A stretch of 20,599 nt of DNA from a virus: positions 1 through 20,599 of the IMG/VR virus record IMGVR_UViG_3300034096_000715. The stretch is one strand, 5' to 3'. The notes under the pieces were generated by a model. That model had not been told where the DNA came from. It did no database searches and saw nothing but the letters and a program-made list of their open reading frames with translations. Both the position numbers and the translations under genes were made by a program. Of the stretch, positions 7,298-13,555 are shown piece after piece. Position 1 is the stretch's first letter. Each line of letters starts with the position of its first letter.

Positions 7298-8701
7298 ATG
7301 CTTAATTCAAGCCAACGAAATACCTATTACCATTCACGGCTTCTTCACGACATTACCCCAACCGTGAGAGCCAGTGTATACGGCACAGACGGGAATAGCG
7401 ATACCTACATCACAAATAAAATTTCAGTAGTCACTGCTCCTGCATTTGAACGAATATCTTCTAAATTTATCGAACTGAACGATGTAGAAGAACTAGCAGT
7501 TTCAGCGGAAGGACAAATTGCTGCTTTGGTGCAAACACCGGGCGACAACGGAAACCTTCTGTATCGCAGCCGTAAATACTTAAAAGTGGGTGGTTCGGAA
7601 CTTGATGAATTCCGAAGTATTATTCTTCTGAATCCACGATCATATTTGACTAATGCAGTGTCAACCATTACAGGTTACACCGCAGGTAGCCCGTACACCA
7701 TTGTGAACGGCACACTAACGCTCACGCTGCTGTCAGGAACGGCAGGAACTGCCCTACAAGCGGTTCTGCTGCCTCTTGATACGCCCATAGACTACTCTGT
7801 GTCGTGGAACAAACCGTCTGAAGCGGCAGCAACAGGTTGGACGGCTGCTGGTGGCGACACAGAACCTGCAACAGAAGGCATAATCTGCACCGGATCGTGG
7901 AGCGGATCACGAGTTTCGTTTGACATCACTCCATTTTTGAATATTTGGGACTCACGCGGCAGTTCTTTGCTTGCCGTAATGATAAAAACCACAGAAAACA
8001 CTTCAGAAATTCTGCAATTCCACTCTTGGGAAAATGAAAACGCTCCAATCGGCGGCGGAAACCTGCTGAACTGCAAATTTTTGGCGGGTGGCGACAGTAA
8101 TTCGGTGTCAACCGAAGGAATTCGTGTACTTGTCACAGTTGGAGACACCACAACGGTGACTTTAGCCGATGAAAGCCCCACAGCAGTACAGCAGTGGAAC
8201 TCTTTTGGTGCTGCAACAAGCACAGGAACCACTTTTTCACTGTTTTCTCCCGATACAGAACAGGGTGTTGCGCTTGGAACGGTGATTTGCACCCTGACCG
8301 ACCGCGTTAGCAGTGCTGTGGGTTCGCCGCTTGTGGTGTCGGGCATATCTCTTCCTGCGGACATCACCGAATACTACACAACAGCCGAATTCAGCAGCAC
8401 ATCGCTCATCCCAACAGGCACAAGCATCATAGAACTCACCACGCCATCAGCGCAAACCGTGTCTGATGTAGCCGCGTTGATCGCAGACCAAACACTTTTG
8501 GTGAATTACATTGCGGGGACAGCGACCAACAACGCGCACTCGTTCACCGTGAAGTTCACAGCAAACGAAACACTAAAACAAGATCGCGTTAGAATCTACA
8601 CCAACGAGAACACCGTGTCTGAAAACAGAATTGGTCTGAACACTGAACTCCAAAGAGTGGCGAACCGACCAATTCTTACTACAGATATTCTGTTGTCTTA
8701 A
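7298..8701 (+). CDS. Virion structural protein with a DNRLRE/carbohydrate-binding-like segment
   Basis: A 467-aa protein. The frame is open upstream to 7205, but that part overlaps the preceding gene, so ATG 7298 (MLNSSQRNTYYHSRLLHDIT) is chosen; its ribosome site is weak (AGGG). Residues about 110-240 include WSGSRVSFDITPFLNIWDSR and FHSWENENAP. The pattern W...R.sFDITp.ln.W resembles beta-sandwich DNRLRE-type modules in extracellular proteins. The rest is Ser/Thr-rich beta sequence with a more charged C-terminus (KFTANETLKQDRVRIYTNEN). Together with the 5572 gene it forms a two-gene plus-strand unit of probable tail-fibre, neck or capsid appendage proteins. The module match is by eye and tentative. 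Confidence 0.65.
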   Translation: MLNSSQRNTYYHSRLLHDITPTVRASVYGTDGNSDTYITNKISVVTAPAFERISSKFIELNDVEELAVSAEGQIAALVQTPGDNGNLLYRSRKYLKVGGSELDEFRSIILLNPRSYLTNAVSTITGYTAGSPYTIVNGTLTLTLLSGTAGTALQAVLLPLDTPIDYSVSWNKPSEAAATGWTAAGGDTEPATEGIICTGSWSGSRVSFDITPFLNIWDSRGSSLLAVMIKTTENTSEILQFHSWENENAPIGGGNLLNCKFLAGGDSNSVSTEGIRVLVTVGDTTTVTLADESPTAVQQWNSFGAATSTGTTFSLFSPDTEQGVALGTVICTLTDRVSSAVGSPLVVSGISLPADITEYYTTAEFSSTSLIPTGTSIIELTTPSAQTVSDVAALIADQTLLVNYIAGTATNNAHSFTVKFTANETLKQDRVRIYTNENTVSENRIGLNTELQRVANRPILTTDILLS

Positions 8702-8705
8702 TTGT

Positions 8706-8903
8706 TTAGGCTTCTACTGCCTCCCGCTTTCGCGGAAGATCTTTAGCCTTTACAGTCTTTGCCCGATTCAACCCATCGGCAAAGCCGTATGTTTTACCGT
8801 CTGCGTATCCCCTAGCGTATCCGTGTGCGTGAATTTTTAGGGTAGCCGCAGTGAAGGCGGCTACAGCCCCAATTCCGTAAAGAGTGAATGATAGTGTTTC
8901 CAT
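8706..8903 (-). CDS. Small membrane-anchored protein, unknown function
   Basis: A 65-aa protein starting at ATG 8903. Residues 4-22 (LSFTLYGIGAVAAFTAATL) form one hydrophobic segment, followed by a Gly/Tyr/Ala-rich stretch (HGYARGYADGKTYGFADG) with a repeated G(Y/F)A.G pattern and a basic C-terminus. The ribosome site is weak (AGGG directly upstream). It lies downstream of two tRNA genes and is convergent with the structural gene ending at 8701, with only 4 bp between stops. The family is not recognised. Confidence 0.6.
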   Translation of the reverse strand: METLSFTLYGIGAVAAFTAATLKIHAHGYARGYADGKTYGFADGLNRAKTVKAKDLPRKREAVEA

Positions 8904-8946
8904 ACCCTATGTTCATTTGTGCTGTGCTTGAACGATTTGTTAACAA

Positions 8947-9028
8947 TGGGAGCGGAGGGATTCGAACCCCCGAAGGCGATGCCAACAGATTTACAGTCTG
9001 TCCTCGTTGTCCACTTGAGTACACTCCC
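8947..9028 (-). tRNA. tRNA-Tyr (GTA)
   Basis: Acceptor stem GGGAGTG with CGCTCCC, anticodon arm ACAGA-CTGTAAA-TCTGT giving anticodon GTA, a long variable arm as expected for bacterial tRNA-Tyr, and a T arm with loop TTCGAAT. The discriminator is A. CCA is not encoded. Confidence 0.93.
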
Positions 9029-9038
9029 GACAATACAG

Positions 9039-9111
9039 TGATCCTGACGGGATTCGAACCCGTGTTCTCGCCGTGAAAGGGCGGTATCCTAGCCAACTAG
9101 ACGACAGGACC
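9039..9111 (-). tRNA. tRNA-Glu (TTC)
   Basis: Acceptor GGTCCTG with CAGGATC (one G-T pair), anticodon stem CCGCC/GGCG around a loop with anticodon TTC, and T loop TTCGAAT. CCA is not encoded. It lies 10 bp upstream of tRNA-Tyr in the transcript, so the two are probably processed from one precursor. Confidence 0.93.
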
Positions 9112-9143
9112 AAAAAAAACGGCGGCTTTTGAATGGAGCCGCC
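9112..9143 (-). terminator. Rho-independent terminator upstream of the tRNA pair
   Basis: On the minus strand a 7-bp stem GGCGGCT / AGCCGCC with a 9-nt loop is followed by G and eight T (9119-9112). The U-tract runs directly into the 5' end of tRNA-Glu. It ends whatever is transcribed from 10250 to 9144, so tRNAs must be read by leakage or from a promoter not seen. Confidence 0.8.
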
Positions 9144-9170
9144 AAACCATTTCAGACGAGTGCAGTGTGC

Positions 9171-9216
9171 CACGGTACTCTGATACACCGTGTGAAGAAT
9201 CCCAATTGCTCTTCAC
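9171..9216 (-). other. Two consecutive hairpins before the terminator
   Basis: CACGGT/ACCGTG (9171-9176 with 9187-9192, 10-nt loop) and GTGAAGA/TCTTCAC (9192-9198 with 9210-9216) form two back-to-back hairpins, followed after about 28 nt by the terminator. They could be the 3' part of a structured RNA, or protect an mRNA end. The second hairpin covers the last codons of the possible small ORF at 9213. Confidence 0.4.
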
Positions 9217-9377
9217 GCTCCAAGCATTCCTCTCCTGCCAACCCAACTAGTGTCGTATGGGTGTATGCGTATGTACTTCTGGACTTTAACGGAGTATTTC
9301 TTGGCTTTTCCTGCTGTTCCGATGCTTATCAAGCGACCGTGATCTGTGGTAGCAGGAGGGATGGGCGCAATTACCAA
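9213..9377 (-). CDS. Possible small protein reached by TTG start or frameshift
   Basis: A 54-codon frame from TTG 9377 to TGA 9213, ending with the very protein-like stretch KYIRIHPYDTSWVGRRGMLG. There is no ATG and no ribosome site for the TTG. A nine-codon ORF with a good AAGGA site (9400-9371) ends in TAA that overlaps this TTG by five bases, so restart is possible. That mini-ORF also carries T TTA AAT (9392-9386) in the correct phase, and a -1 slip there would join directly to this frame, giving about 62 aa. A sequencing error could also explain the split. The amino-acid pattern supports a real gene, but the family is unknown. Confidence 0.4.
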   Translation of the reverse strand: MVIAPIPPATTDHGRLISIGTAGKAKKYSVKVQKYIRIHPYDTSWVGRRGMLGA

Positions 9378-9400
9378 TATAAGTGATTTAAATTAATCAT
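9371..9400 (-). other. Nine-codon leader ORF (MINLNHLYW)
   Basis: ATG 9400 is preceded by AAGGA at a 5-nt distance. The upstream lipoprotein gene stops 8 bp earlier. The ORF contains a slippery-type heptamer T TTA AAT and its stop overlaps the next frame's TTG. It could be a coupling or leader peptide, or the true 5' end of the 9213 gene. Confidence 0.4.
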
Positions 9401-9408
9401 GTGATTCC

Positions 9409-9708
9409 TTACCAAGCATTAGGGGTGACGAAACCACTCTGCGGATACGGAGGGCTTCCGCCAAATTGGGCAGCAGGAGCAACGCCGTTGTATCCAAATC
9501 CGTAACCATTGTATCCGTACTCACGCACATGAACCGACTGTTCAGCCGTGCCCGTGAAGTTCGGATTGTAGTTGTAACCCTTACTCTTGTTTTCGTAAAC
9601 TTCCGTGGAACCATTGGTGTGATGCACGGTGCGAGTAATGTTAGTTTCCGTGGCGCAGCCAACAGCGGACAGGGAAACAGCGGTGAGAACGATTGCAGCG
9701 AAACGCAT
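9409..9708 (-). CDS. Small secreted lipoprotein
   Basis: A 99-aa protein. ATG 9708 is chosen over the in-frame ATG at 9744 because AGGAG lies 9 nt upstream and because it starts directly at a lipoprotein signal peptide, MRFAAIVLTAVSLSAVGC, with lipobox SAVGC (C18). The mature part is Thr/Asn-rich, then Tyr/Gly-rich (REYGYNGYGFGYNGV), and ends in NAW. It should be exported and lipidated by the host. It follows a Gly/Tyr-rich secreted protein gene by 37 bp and shares that gene's sigma70-like promoter at 10250. Phage lipoproteins often change the infected cell surface (exclusion or spanin functions), but no specific role can be shown. It is not a clear outer spanin, because no inner partner is adjacent. 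Confidence 0.75.
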   Translation of the reverse strand: MRFAAIVLTAVSLSAVGCATETNITRTVHHTNGSTEVYENKSKGYNYNPNFTGTAEQSVHVREYGYNGYGFGYNGVAPAAQFGGSPPYPQSGFVTPNAW

Positions 9709-9745
9709 TTCAAAATCTCCTAGAGTGCTTGTGTATGAAATCAAA

Positions 9746-10228
9746 TCACCAAACGATTGCGGCTTGCGGGCAGTACGCGGCAGGAGCGATCACCTGTGGA
9801 GCGTAGCACGGATTACCGTAGGTACCAGTAAAGGGGGAGTACGGAACCACGACAGGGGTAATTCCACCACCGTAGTACGGAATCACCACAGGACCGTAGC
9901 AGCCGCCACCACCGTAGCCGTAGCCGCCGTAGCCGCCGTATCCACCACCGTAGTAACCACCACCGTAGCCGCCACCGTAGTAGCCGCCATTAGTGTTGGA
10001 GTAACCACCCACGCCAACGCCCCAACGAAAATCGTTGTTGGTAATGGTGCGAGTTCTGCTGATGGTGTTTCCGTCAGCACCTGTCTCGCTGAACTTGTCC
10101 TTGTACTTGCCGTAGGAACCACCGATTCCGATGTTCATACCGCTACCGCTGTTCGTCCACTGTGCAGACGCTGCGGTATTAATTGCGAAAGAAACCAAGA
10201 CCACTGATCCGAGAGTATTAAAGTTCAT
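9746..10228 (-). CDS. Secreted Gly/Tyr-rich protein
   Basis: A 160-aa protein from ATG 10228 with AAAGGAG 6 nt upstream. Residues 1-22 (MNFNTLGSVVLVSFAINTAASA) look like a Sec signal peptide cut after ASA. The middle (about 73-110) is a low-complexity array of GGYYGGGYGG-type repeats, followed by a Pro/Tyr/Val-rich C-terminus with three cysteines, ending IVW. It is exported rather than assembled in the cytoplasm, so it is not a normal tail adhesin, although Gly-rich loops are known in T-even adhesins. It has its own strong sigma70-like promoter and so is probably expressed early. An envelope-modifying role is inference. Confidence 0.75.
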   Translation of the reverse strand: MNFNTLGSVVLVSFAINTAASAQWTNSGSGMNIGIGGSYGKYKDKFSETGADGNTISRTRTITNNDFRWGVGVGGYSNTNGGYYGGGYGGGYYGGGYGGYGGYGYGGGGCYGPVVIPYYGGGITPVVVPYSPFTGTYGNPCYAPQVIAPAAYCPQAAIVW

Positions 10229-10249
10229 TACGAACTCCTTTCACGCACT

Positions 10250-10307
10250 ATTGTAACAGAACCATTCACCTTGTCAATACACGATCACGATGATCGTTTA
10301 TTTGATT
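10250..10307 (-). promoter_or_regulatory. Early sigma70-like promoter A with distal AATCAAATAA box
   Basis: TTGACA (10277-10272), 16 bp, TACAAT (10255-10250), leading to the 10228 gene. The box AATCAAATAA (10307-10298) ends exactly 20 bp before the -35. Between them is a palindrome with arms ACGATCA and TGATCGT around a 3-bp centre (10281-10297), which is also the 3' end of the small gene at 10285. Confidence 0.8.
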
Positions 10308-10413
10308 TGGATGCACCCCGTGTGCGATCCACAGCATCACGCCGAATTTTTTCAACAGCATTTCGTAGCAATGAATTTTTCAATGCTTTTTGACTATTTG
10401 AATTTTTAGGCAT
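10285..10413 (-). CDS. Small basic protein (42 aa)
   Basis: ATG 10413, preceded by GGAGGG six bases upstream, encodes MPKNSNSQKALKNSLLRNAV, then EKIRRDAVDRTRGASKSNKRSS: 42 residues with a high Lys/Arg/Asn/Ser content and no hydrophobic core. A CTAAATA element (10434-10428) overlaps the stop codon of the preceding gene and lies 15 bp before this ATG, so it may be expressed late. It could bind nucleic acid or be virion-packaged; this is not shown. Its last codons overlap the distal box and palindrome of promoter A. Confidence 0.6.
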   Translation of the reverse strand: MPKNSNSQKALKNSLLRNAVEKIRRDAVDRTRGASKSNKRSS

Positions 10414-10427
10414 TATGCCCTCCAACT

Positions 10428-10434
10428 TATTTAG
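10428..10434 (-). promoter_or_regulatory. Putative late promoter CTAAATA
   Basis: GCCTAAATA on the minus strand; its TAA is the stop codon of the 10431-11282 gene. Only 15 bp separate it from the next ATG, so an mRNA starting about 6 nt downstream would have a very short leader. Confidence 0.4.
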
Positions 10435-11282
10435 GCATTTGCGTCAGACAAATCCTCGTAGATTGTGATCCACTTGGGGTCTTCATCGCGCCGTAGATAC
10501 GCAGCCTTTGCAAAATTCCATTCTTCACGCTCTTGGATGCGGTATCCCTTGCGGTGTTTCTTAGAGAACTTCTTGGCAGAGGCTTCATCATCAAAGTACT
10601 CGTAATTGCCTTGATCGTCCATGCCGCCCCAAACGCCACTAGAAGTCTTCCAGATGTCACCTGGACGGTGGCGTTGGGCAACCTTGGCTTCTGCTTCCTT
10701 GCCCTGCGCGGTCTGCTTGGCGGTGTCGGGCTGTACATTAAACACAAACTTCTTTTCGGCGTGTGCGCCCTTTTTGAGTTGCGAGAAGAAGTCTACAACC
10801 TTGTGCTTGGCAAGTTCAAGATTGTTCTGCCCCTCGCCCTTCTTGAAGCGCATCAGCACCTTGCCTACACCTGCTTCGTCATTGGTGCCAATGTAGTAGA
10901 AGTCCTGATCGTTCTTGTACATCACGGAGTGCTGACCGAATTGGCGACCCAAATCAATGATTTGCTTCTTTGTGATATTGGGAACCAAAATGCTTAATTC
11001 TTCATTGAAGCCTTCGTCGCCCTTGTATCCGCCGCGCAGTTCAATGTAGCCGTGACCCATTGCACGAATTGCCTTCTTGAGTTCATCGTGCTTGGCTAGA
11101 TTCTCCTTGTCGGAGTTTGCACCACGGAACGCGCTCACAATACCAAAGTCCTTCTTGTCGTCTTCCACATATTGGAACACGCGGGACAGTTTGGATTCAA
11201 CCAAGGATACTTCCGTGATCGTCTTGTTGTTCAGCGATTCGCACAAGTCTTGAGCATTAAGATATTGGGTGAACTTTTTCAT
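10431..11282 (-). CDS. DUF3293-like phage protein
   Basis: A 283-aa protein from ATG 11282 with AAGGAGA 8 nt upstream. Residues about 45-135 contain FGIVSAFRGANSDKENLAKH, LKKAIRAMGHGYIELRGGYKG, EELSILVPNI and GRQFGQHSVMYKNDQDFYYIGT. The order 'SA.R...s...N...h..L...i...G.gyiel.G.y', then 'E.S.lV', then 'fgQ.svmy', resembles the DUF3293 family, whose role is unknown. The C-terminal third (from about 195) is Lys/Ala-rich and holds a WKTSSGVWGGMDDQGNYEYF segment that may be a separate small domain. It overlaps the deaminase-like gene upstream by 26 bp, pointing to coupled translation. Confidence 0.7.
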   Translation of the reverse strand: MKKFTQYLNAQDLCESLNNKTITEVSLVESKLSRVFQYVEDDKKDFGIVSAFRGANSDKENLAKHDELKKAIRAMGHGYIELRGGYKGDEGFNEELSILVPNITKKQIIDLGRQFGQHSVMYKNDQDFYYIGTNDEAGVGKVLMRFKKGEGQNNLELAKHKVVDFFSQLKKGAHAEKKFVFNVQPDTAKQTAQGKEAEAKVAQRHRPGDIWKTSSGVWGGMDDQGNYEYFDDEASAKKFSKKHRKGYRIQEREEWNFAKAAYLRRDEDPKWITIYEDLSDANA

Positions 11283-11694
11283 ACAGTTTCTCCTTGGATG
11301 TTCCCATATTTATAGGAGTTAGTCCTTCCCCGTGCAGCATTACGCCTTCGTTGGTGGTGTACCAAATCTCTTCAAAACAGCCCACACACCACGGCATACA
11401 CCGCGGACACGGACGCGCCATTCGCATCTGCCCAAACCGATTAAATCGAATATTAAACAGGATCATGCCTTTGGGCTTGCGATGCAGTTTCAAAAATGCA
11501 TCAAGTTCGGAGTGCATTTCTCCAAACAGGTATCCGTGCTGCACTGCCATTGGATGGGTCTTGATGATGTTTGTGCCAATGGATTCAATGCGCCCCTTGT
11601 ACAGCACAATACTAATGTGCTTTTTTGGACGGGGAATGTCCAAACACAGGGGATACGCAATACCAAGCAAACGCTGAATCTGTTTTGCGTTCAT
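11257..11694 (-). CDS. Cytidine deaminase-fold protein
   Basis: A 145-aa protein with the two zinc and catalytic motifs of the cytidine/deoxycytidylate deaminase superfamily: H61-S-E63 (MHSELDAFLK) and P95-C-P-R-C99 (ARPCPRCMPWC). In this fold the His and two Cys bind zinc and the Glu activates water. The N-terminal half supplies beta strands (HISIVLYKGRIESIGTN). It is shorter than phage T4 dCMP deaminase (about 190 aa), so the substrate (free nucleotide or nucleic acid base) is open. The ATG at 11694 has no ribosome site; it follows directly after a U-tract terminator, so translation may depend on read-through or a leaderless message. Extra cysteines (C103, C106) follow the zinc motif. Confidence 0.7.
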   Translation of the reverse strand: MNAKQIQRLLGIAYPLCLDIPRPKKHISIVLYKGRIESIGTNIIKTHPMAVQHGYLFGEMHSELDAFLKLHRKPKGMILFNIRFNRFGQMRMARPCPRCMPWCVGCFEEIWYTTNEGVMLHGEGLTPINMGTSKEKLYEKVHPIS

Positions 11695-11697
11695 ATC

Positions 11698-11732
11698 AAA
11701 AACGGCTTACGGGATGTTTCACCCGTAAGCCG
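11698..11732 (-). terminator. Strong rho-independent terminator
   Basis: An 11-bp perfect stem CGGCTTACGGG / CCCGTAAGCCG with an 8-nt loop is followed on the minus strand by TTTTT. It lies 10 bp after the membrane protein gene (stop 11743) and only 3 bp before the ATG of the deaminase-like gene. Confidence 0.85.
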
Positions 11733-11742
11733 CGAGTAGGGG

Positions 11743-12135
11743 TCACTTCATCTTGCCGCACGGCACCGGAGAGCGGCACTCATCAACAGTCTCGTCAAGA
11801 CGGTCAATGGCAGTCCACAGAGCGCGAACACGCTCCTCGGAATCGCGCTCAACGGTTTCGTGAATGCTATCAATGCGCTGATTGATCTGATTGGAGTTTG
11901 TCCAATGCGAATCATTCACATCATTGATGTGTTCAGCAAGGGCTTCAATGGTCGCCTTCTGCTTGCCGATCACATAAAATGCGCCAGTCACACAGAAGAA
12001 ACTATAGAAGCCAAGGAAAGCAACCACCGCGTTGGTGTCGCTTGCCTTACCAGTGAAACCCAAAAGAGCCGCACCACCAAAGCCAACCATTGAAATGGCG
12101 GCATACGAAACAAACACAGAAGTCTTGTTGTTCAT
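11743..12135 (-). CDS. Two-helix membrane protein with cytoplasmic coiled coil
   Basis: A 130-aa protein from ATG 12135 with AAGGAAAG upstream. Two hydrophobic segments, about 8-28 (FVSYAAISMVGFGGAALLGFT) and 36-57 (AVVAFLGFYSFFCVTGAFYVIG), are followed by a charged helix with heptad-like spacing (ATIEALAEHINDVNDSHWTN, then SNQINQRIDSIHETVERDSE) that could form a coiled coil. Both ends are probably cytoplasmic. It is flanked by a terminator on each side and so forms its own transcription unit, though no clear promoter was seen. It is unrecognised; holin-like topology is possible but the soluble tail is long. Confidence 0.65.
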   Translation of the reverse strand: MNNKTSVFVSYAAISMVGFGGAALLGFTGKASDTNAVVAFLGFYSFFCVTGAFYVIGKQKATIEALAEHINDVNDSHWTNSNQINQRIDSIHETVERDSEERVRALWTAIDRLDETVDECRSPVPCGKMK

Positions 12136-12175
12136 GTTCTTTCCTTTTTAAAATGAGTCACACAACTTACCCAAA

Positions 12176-12208
12176 GGGGTGGCTACGCCAATCGGTCGCA
12201 GCCACCCC
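12176..12208 (-). terminator. Terminator after the 12238 gene
   Basis: A 9-bp stem GGGGTGGCT / AGCCACCCC with a 15-nt loop is followed on the minus strand by TTTGGG. The U-tract is short, so termination may be partial and let transcription reach the 12135 gene. Confidence 0.6.
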
Positions 12209-12237
12209 AAGGGCATCAGTTCCATCGGGAACTTGTA

Positions 12238-12492
12238 TTACGCAGACACAGACACCGAAGCGTCAGCCATGCCGCTGCCAAGACGCTTGCTCCAACGGGA
12301 GAGCAGAATGGCAACACCCTGCTCGGTGCAGCCGAAGGTGTAGGTGCGGCTGTCGTTCTCTTCCGAACGAGCGTTCTTCAGGGCAATGTTCGTGCCGCTG
12401 ATGCGCTTGGCAAAGCGGTCGAACTTGCCGTCCGTGCTGTTGTCATAGAGGTCAACGGTCACGGCAACGGTGTAATTCTTACGGTTCTTCAT
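12238..12492 (-). CDS. Small protein of unknown function (84 aa)
   Basis: ATG 12492 is preceded by GGAG 8 nt upstream. It encodes a polar alpha/beta sequence, MKNRKNYTVAVTVDLYDNST, followed by a basic middle and a hydroxyl-rich end (MADASVSVSA). The first 20 residues look like a beta strand pair. No family is recognised. It is the first gene behind promoter B (12574-12631) and is followed by its own terminator, so it is likely an abundantly expressed early monocistronic message, which suggests a host-takeover role (inference). Confidence 0.6.
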   Translation of the reverse strand: MKNRKNYTVAVTVDLYDNSTDGKFDRFAKRISGTNIALKNARSEENDSRTYTFGCTEQGVAILLSRWSKRLGSGMADASVSVSA

Positions 12493-12573
12493 AGCAAAAT
12501 CTCCAATACGAGCCTCTGAAAATTTACGCTTCGGATGTCGGCTCCAACCATCCTTCCGCGTTTCGATGTCTTA

Positions 12574-12631
12574 ATTGTAGCAGGTCTACAGTGTATGTCA
12601 ACCCCTACGGAGCATTTTCTATTATTTGATT
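12574..12631 (-). promoter_or_regulatory. Early sigma70-like promoter B with distal AATCAAATAA box
   Basis: TTGACA (12601-12596), 16 bp, TACAAT (12579-12574). AATCAAATAA (12631-12622) ends exactly 20 bp before the -35. A short inverted repeat TGTAG / CTACA (5-bp centre, 12576-12590) overlaps the -10 and spacer. A leader of roughly 75 nt precedes ATG 12492. Confidence 0.85.
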
Positions 12632-12635
12632 GTGA

Positions 12636-13130
12636 TCACCAACGAAAATATTGAGCAGCCACAGCCACACACAAAGCAACCACACCAACTACAACAGAAA
12701 ACACTACTCCAAAAATTAGCGGATGTGAAAATGAAAAATCCGTAATCACTGTAATTGGGTCGTGCTTCTTCCAATACACCTTGGCATCATCCAACTTGAA
12801 ATTAATCCATTCCCAAGCGGAATCAATAAAATTCTTGTTGACTTTAGTATATTCCACGGGGGGTGAAAAAATATACGAATGCGTGTACGGGCGAACCTCT
12901 TCCGCAGGAGGGGTAACTGTCTGCGTTTCGCCAAGGAACTCTTCGGCGGTTCCTTCGCGCCAAACAGTATTGATAGCGGGTTCGGTGGTCACGACAACCT
13001 TGGGCTTCTGTGTGCGGGGCTTGCGAGGCTTGGGCGCATCGGTGTTGCCAAGACGCTCGTTGCGTTCATCAAGGGTGGCGCGAGTTGTGCGTTTGCTGAC
13101 GGGCTTCTTTGTGATCTTCTTCTTTGCCAT
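12636..13130 (-). CDS. C-terminally membrane-anchored basic protein
   Basis: A 164-aa protein from ATG 13130 with AAAGGAAAC upstream. The first 45 residues are very Lys/Arg/Pro-rich (MAKKKITKKPVSKRTTRATL onward), a middle of about 80 residues is mixed and aromatic, and residues about 135-159 (LIFGVVFSVVVGVVALCVAVAA) form a single transmembrane helix ending QYFRW. This is tail-anchor topology with the basic domain in the cytoplasm, where it could touch nucleic acid at the membrane. The distal box of promoter B begins just past its stop codon. No family is recognised. Confidence 0.65.
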   Translation of the reverse strand: MAKKKITKKPVSKRTTRATLDERNERLGNTDAPKPRKPRTQKPKVVVTTEPAINTVWREGTAEEFLGETQTVTPPAEEVRPYTHSYIFSPPVEYTKVNKNFIDSAWEWINFKLDDAKVYWKKHDPITVITDFSFSHPLIFGVVFSVVVGVVALCVAVAAQYFRW

Positions 13131-13149
13131 TTGTGTTTCCTTTGTATCG

Positions 13150-13222
13150 TGCCTTGGGCGGGGGTCGAACCCGCGACTTAGAGATTAAAAGTCTCTTACT
13201 CTACCAACTGAGTTACCAAGGC
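13150..13222 (-). tRNA. tRNA-Lys (TTT)
   Basis: Acceptor GCCTTGG with CCAAGGC, D arm with AACTCAGTTGGTAGAGT, anticodon loop CTTTTAA (anticodon TTT) in an AGAGA/TCTCT-type stem, and T loop TTCGACC. Discriminator A; CCA is not encoded. It lies between two short protein genes in one transcript. Confidence 0.93.
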
Positions 13223-13228
13223 GATGTG

Positions 13229-13468
13229 TCAGTCAATACCGTCCCATAGTGTGGGAGTCTTGGACAACTCCATGATCTTCTGCTTGTGAAGCATTTCACC
13301 AAGCACTAGATGGAGTCGATCAATCAGATCTTCCACCTCGTCAATACTATATGTATCCACCTGTTCGGCAGTGTCCACGCCCTTGATGTGCAGGGCAGGT
13401 TCATCGGGGTAGTGTGGATTAATTGTCATAAAGAAATCCATGTCGGTCTTTAGTTCTCGCTTGCTCAT
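13229..13468 (-). CDS. Small acidic protein of unknown function (79 aa)
   Basis: ATG 13468 is preceded by AGGAGAAA at good distance. The protein is acidic with an N-terminal part MDFFMTINPHYPDEPALHIKG and a helix YSIDEVEDLIDRLHLVLGEM (about 40-59). No zinc motif, signal peptide or catalytic pattern is visible. It is sandwiched between tRNA-Gly and tRNA-Lys, with its stop 6 bp from the tRNA-Lys 5' end, so the mRNA is probably released by tRNA processing. Confidence 0.6.
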   Translation of the reverse strand: MSKRELKTDMDFFMTINPHYPDEPALHIKGVDTAEQVDTYSIDEVEDLIDRLHLVLGEMLHKQKIMELSKTPTLWDGID

Positions 13469-13483
13469 GTGTGTTTCTCCTAA

Positions 13484-13555
13484 TGCGGATTGGGAGAATC
13501 GAACTCCCGTGACGGGTTTGGAAAACCCGCGTAATAGCCTCTATACGAAACCCGC
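13484..13555 (-). tRNA. tRNA-Gly (TCC)
   Basis: Acceptor GCGGGTT with AATCCGC (one G-T pair), anticodon stem CGGGT/ACCCG around loop TTTCCAA (anticodon TCC), and T loop TTCGATT. Discriminator A; CCA is not encoded. Its 5' base directly abuts the stop codon of the DksA-like gene. Confidence 0.9.

Noticed and set aside
7792-8367. A 191-codon frame opposite the 7298 structural gene
   Set aside because: It lies entirely inside a plausible structural gene; no ribosome site, and Ser/Pro-rich content typical of an antisense shadow.
8991-9188. A minus-strand frame across the two tRNA genes
   Set aside because: It reads through both tRNAs and the terminator; no ribosome site.
9629-10207. A 192-codon plus-strand frame
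   Set aside because: It is the antisense of the Gly/Tyr-rich protein and lipoprotein, giving artificial Val/Ala/Thr repeats.
11294-11739. Two long plus-strand frames opposite the deaminase-like gene
   Set aside because: The opposite strand carries conserved catalytic motifs; these are shadows.
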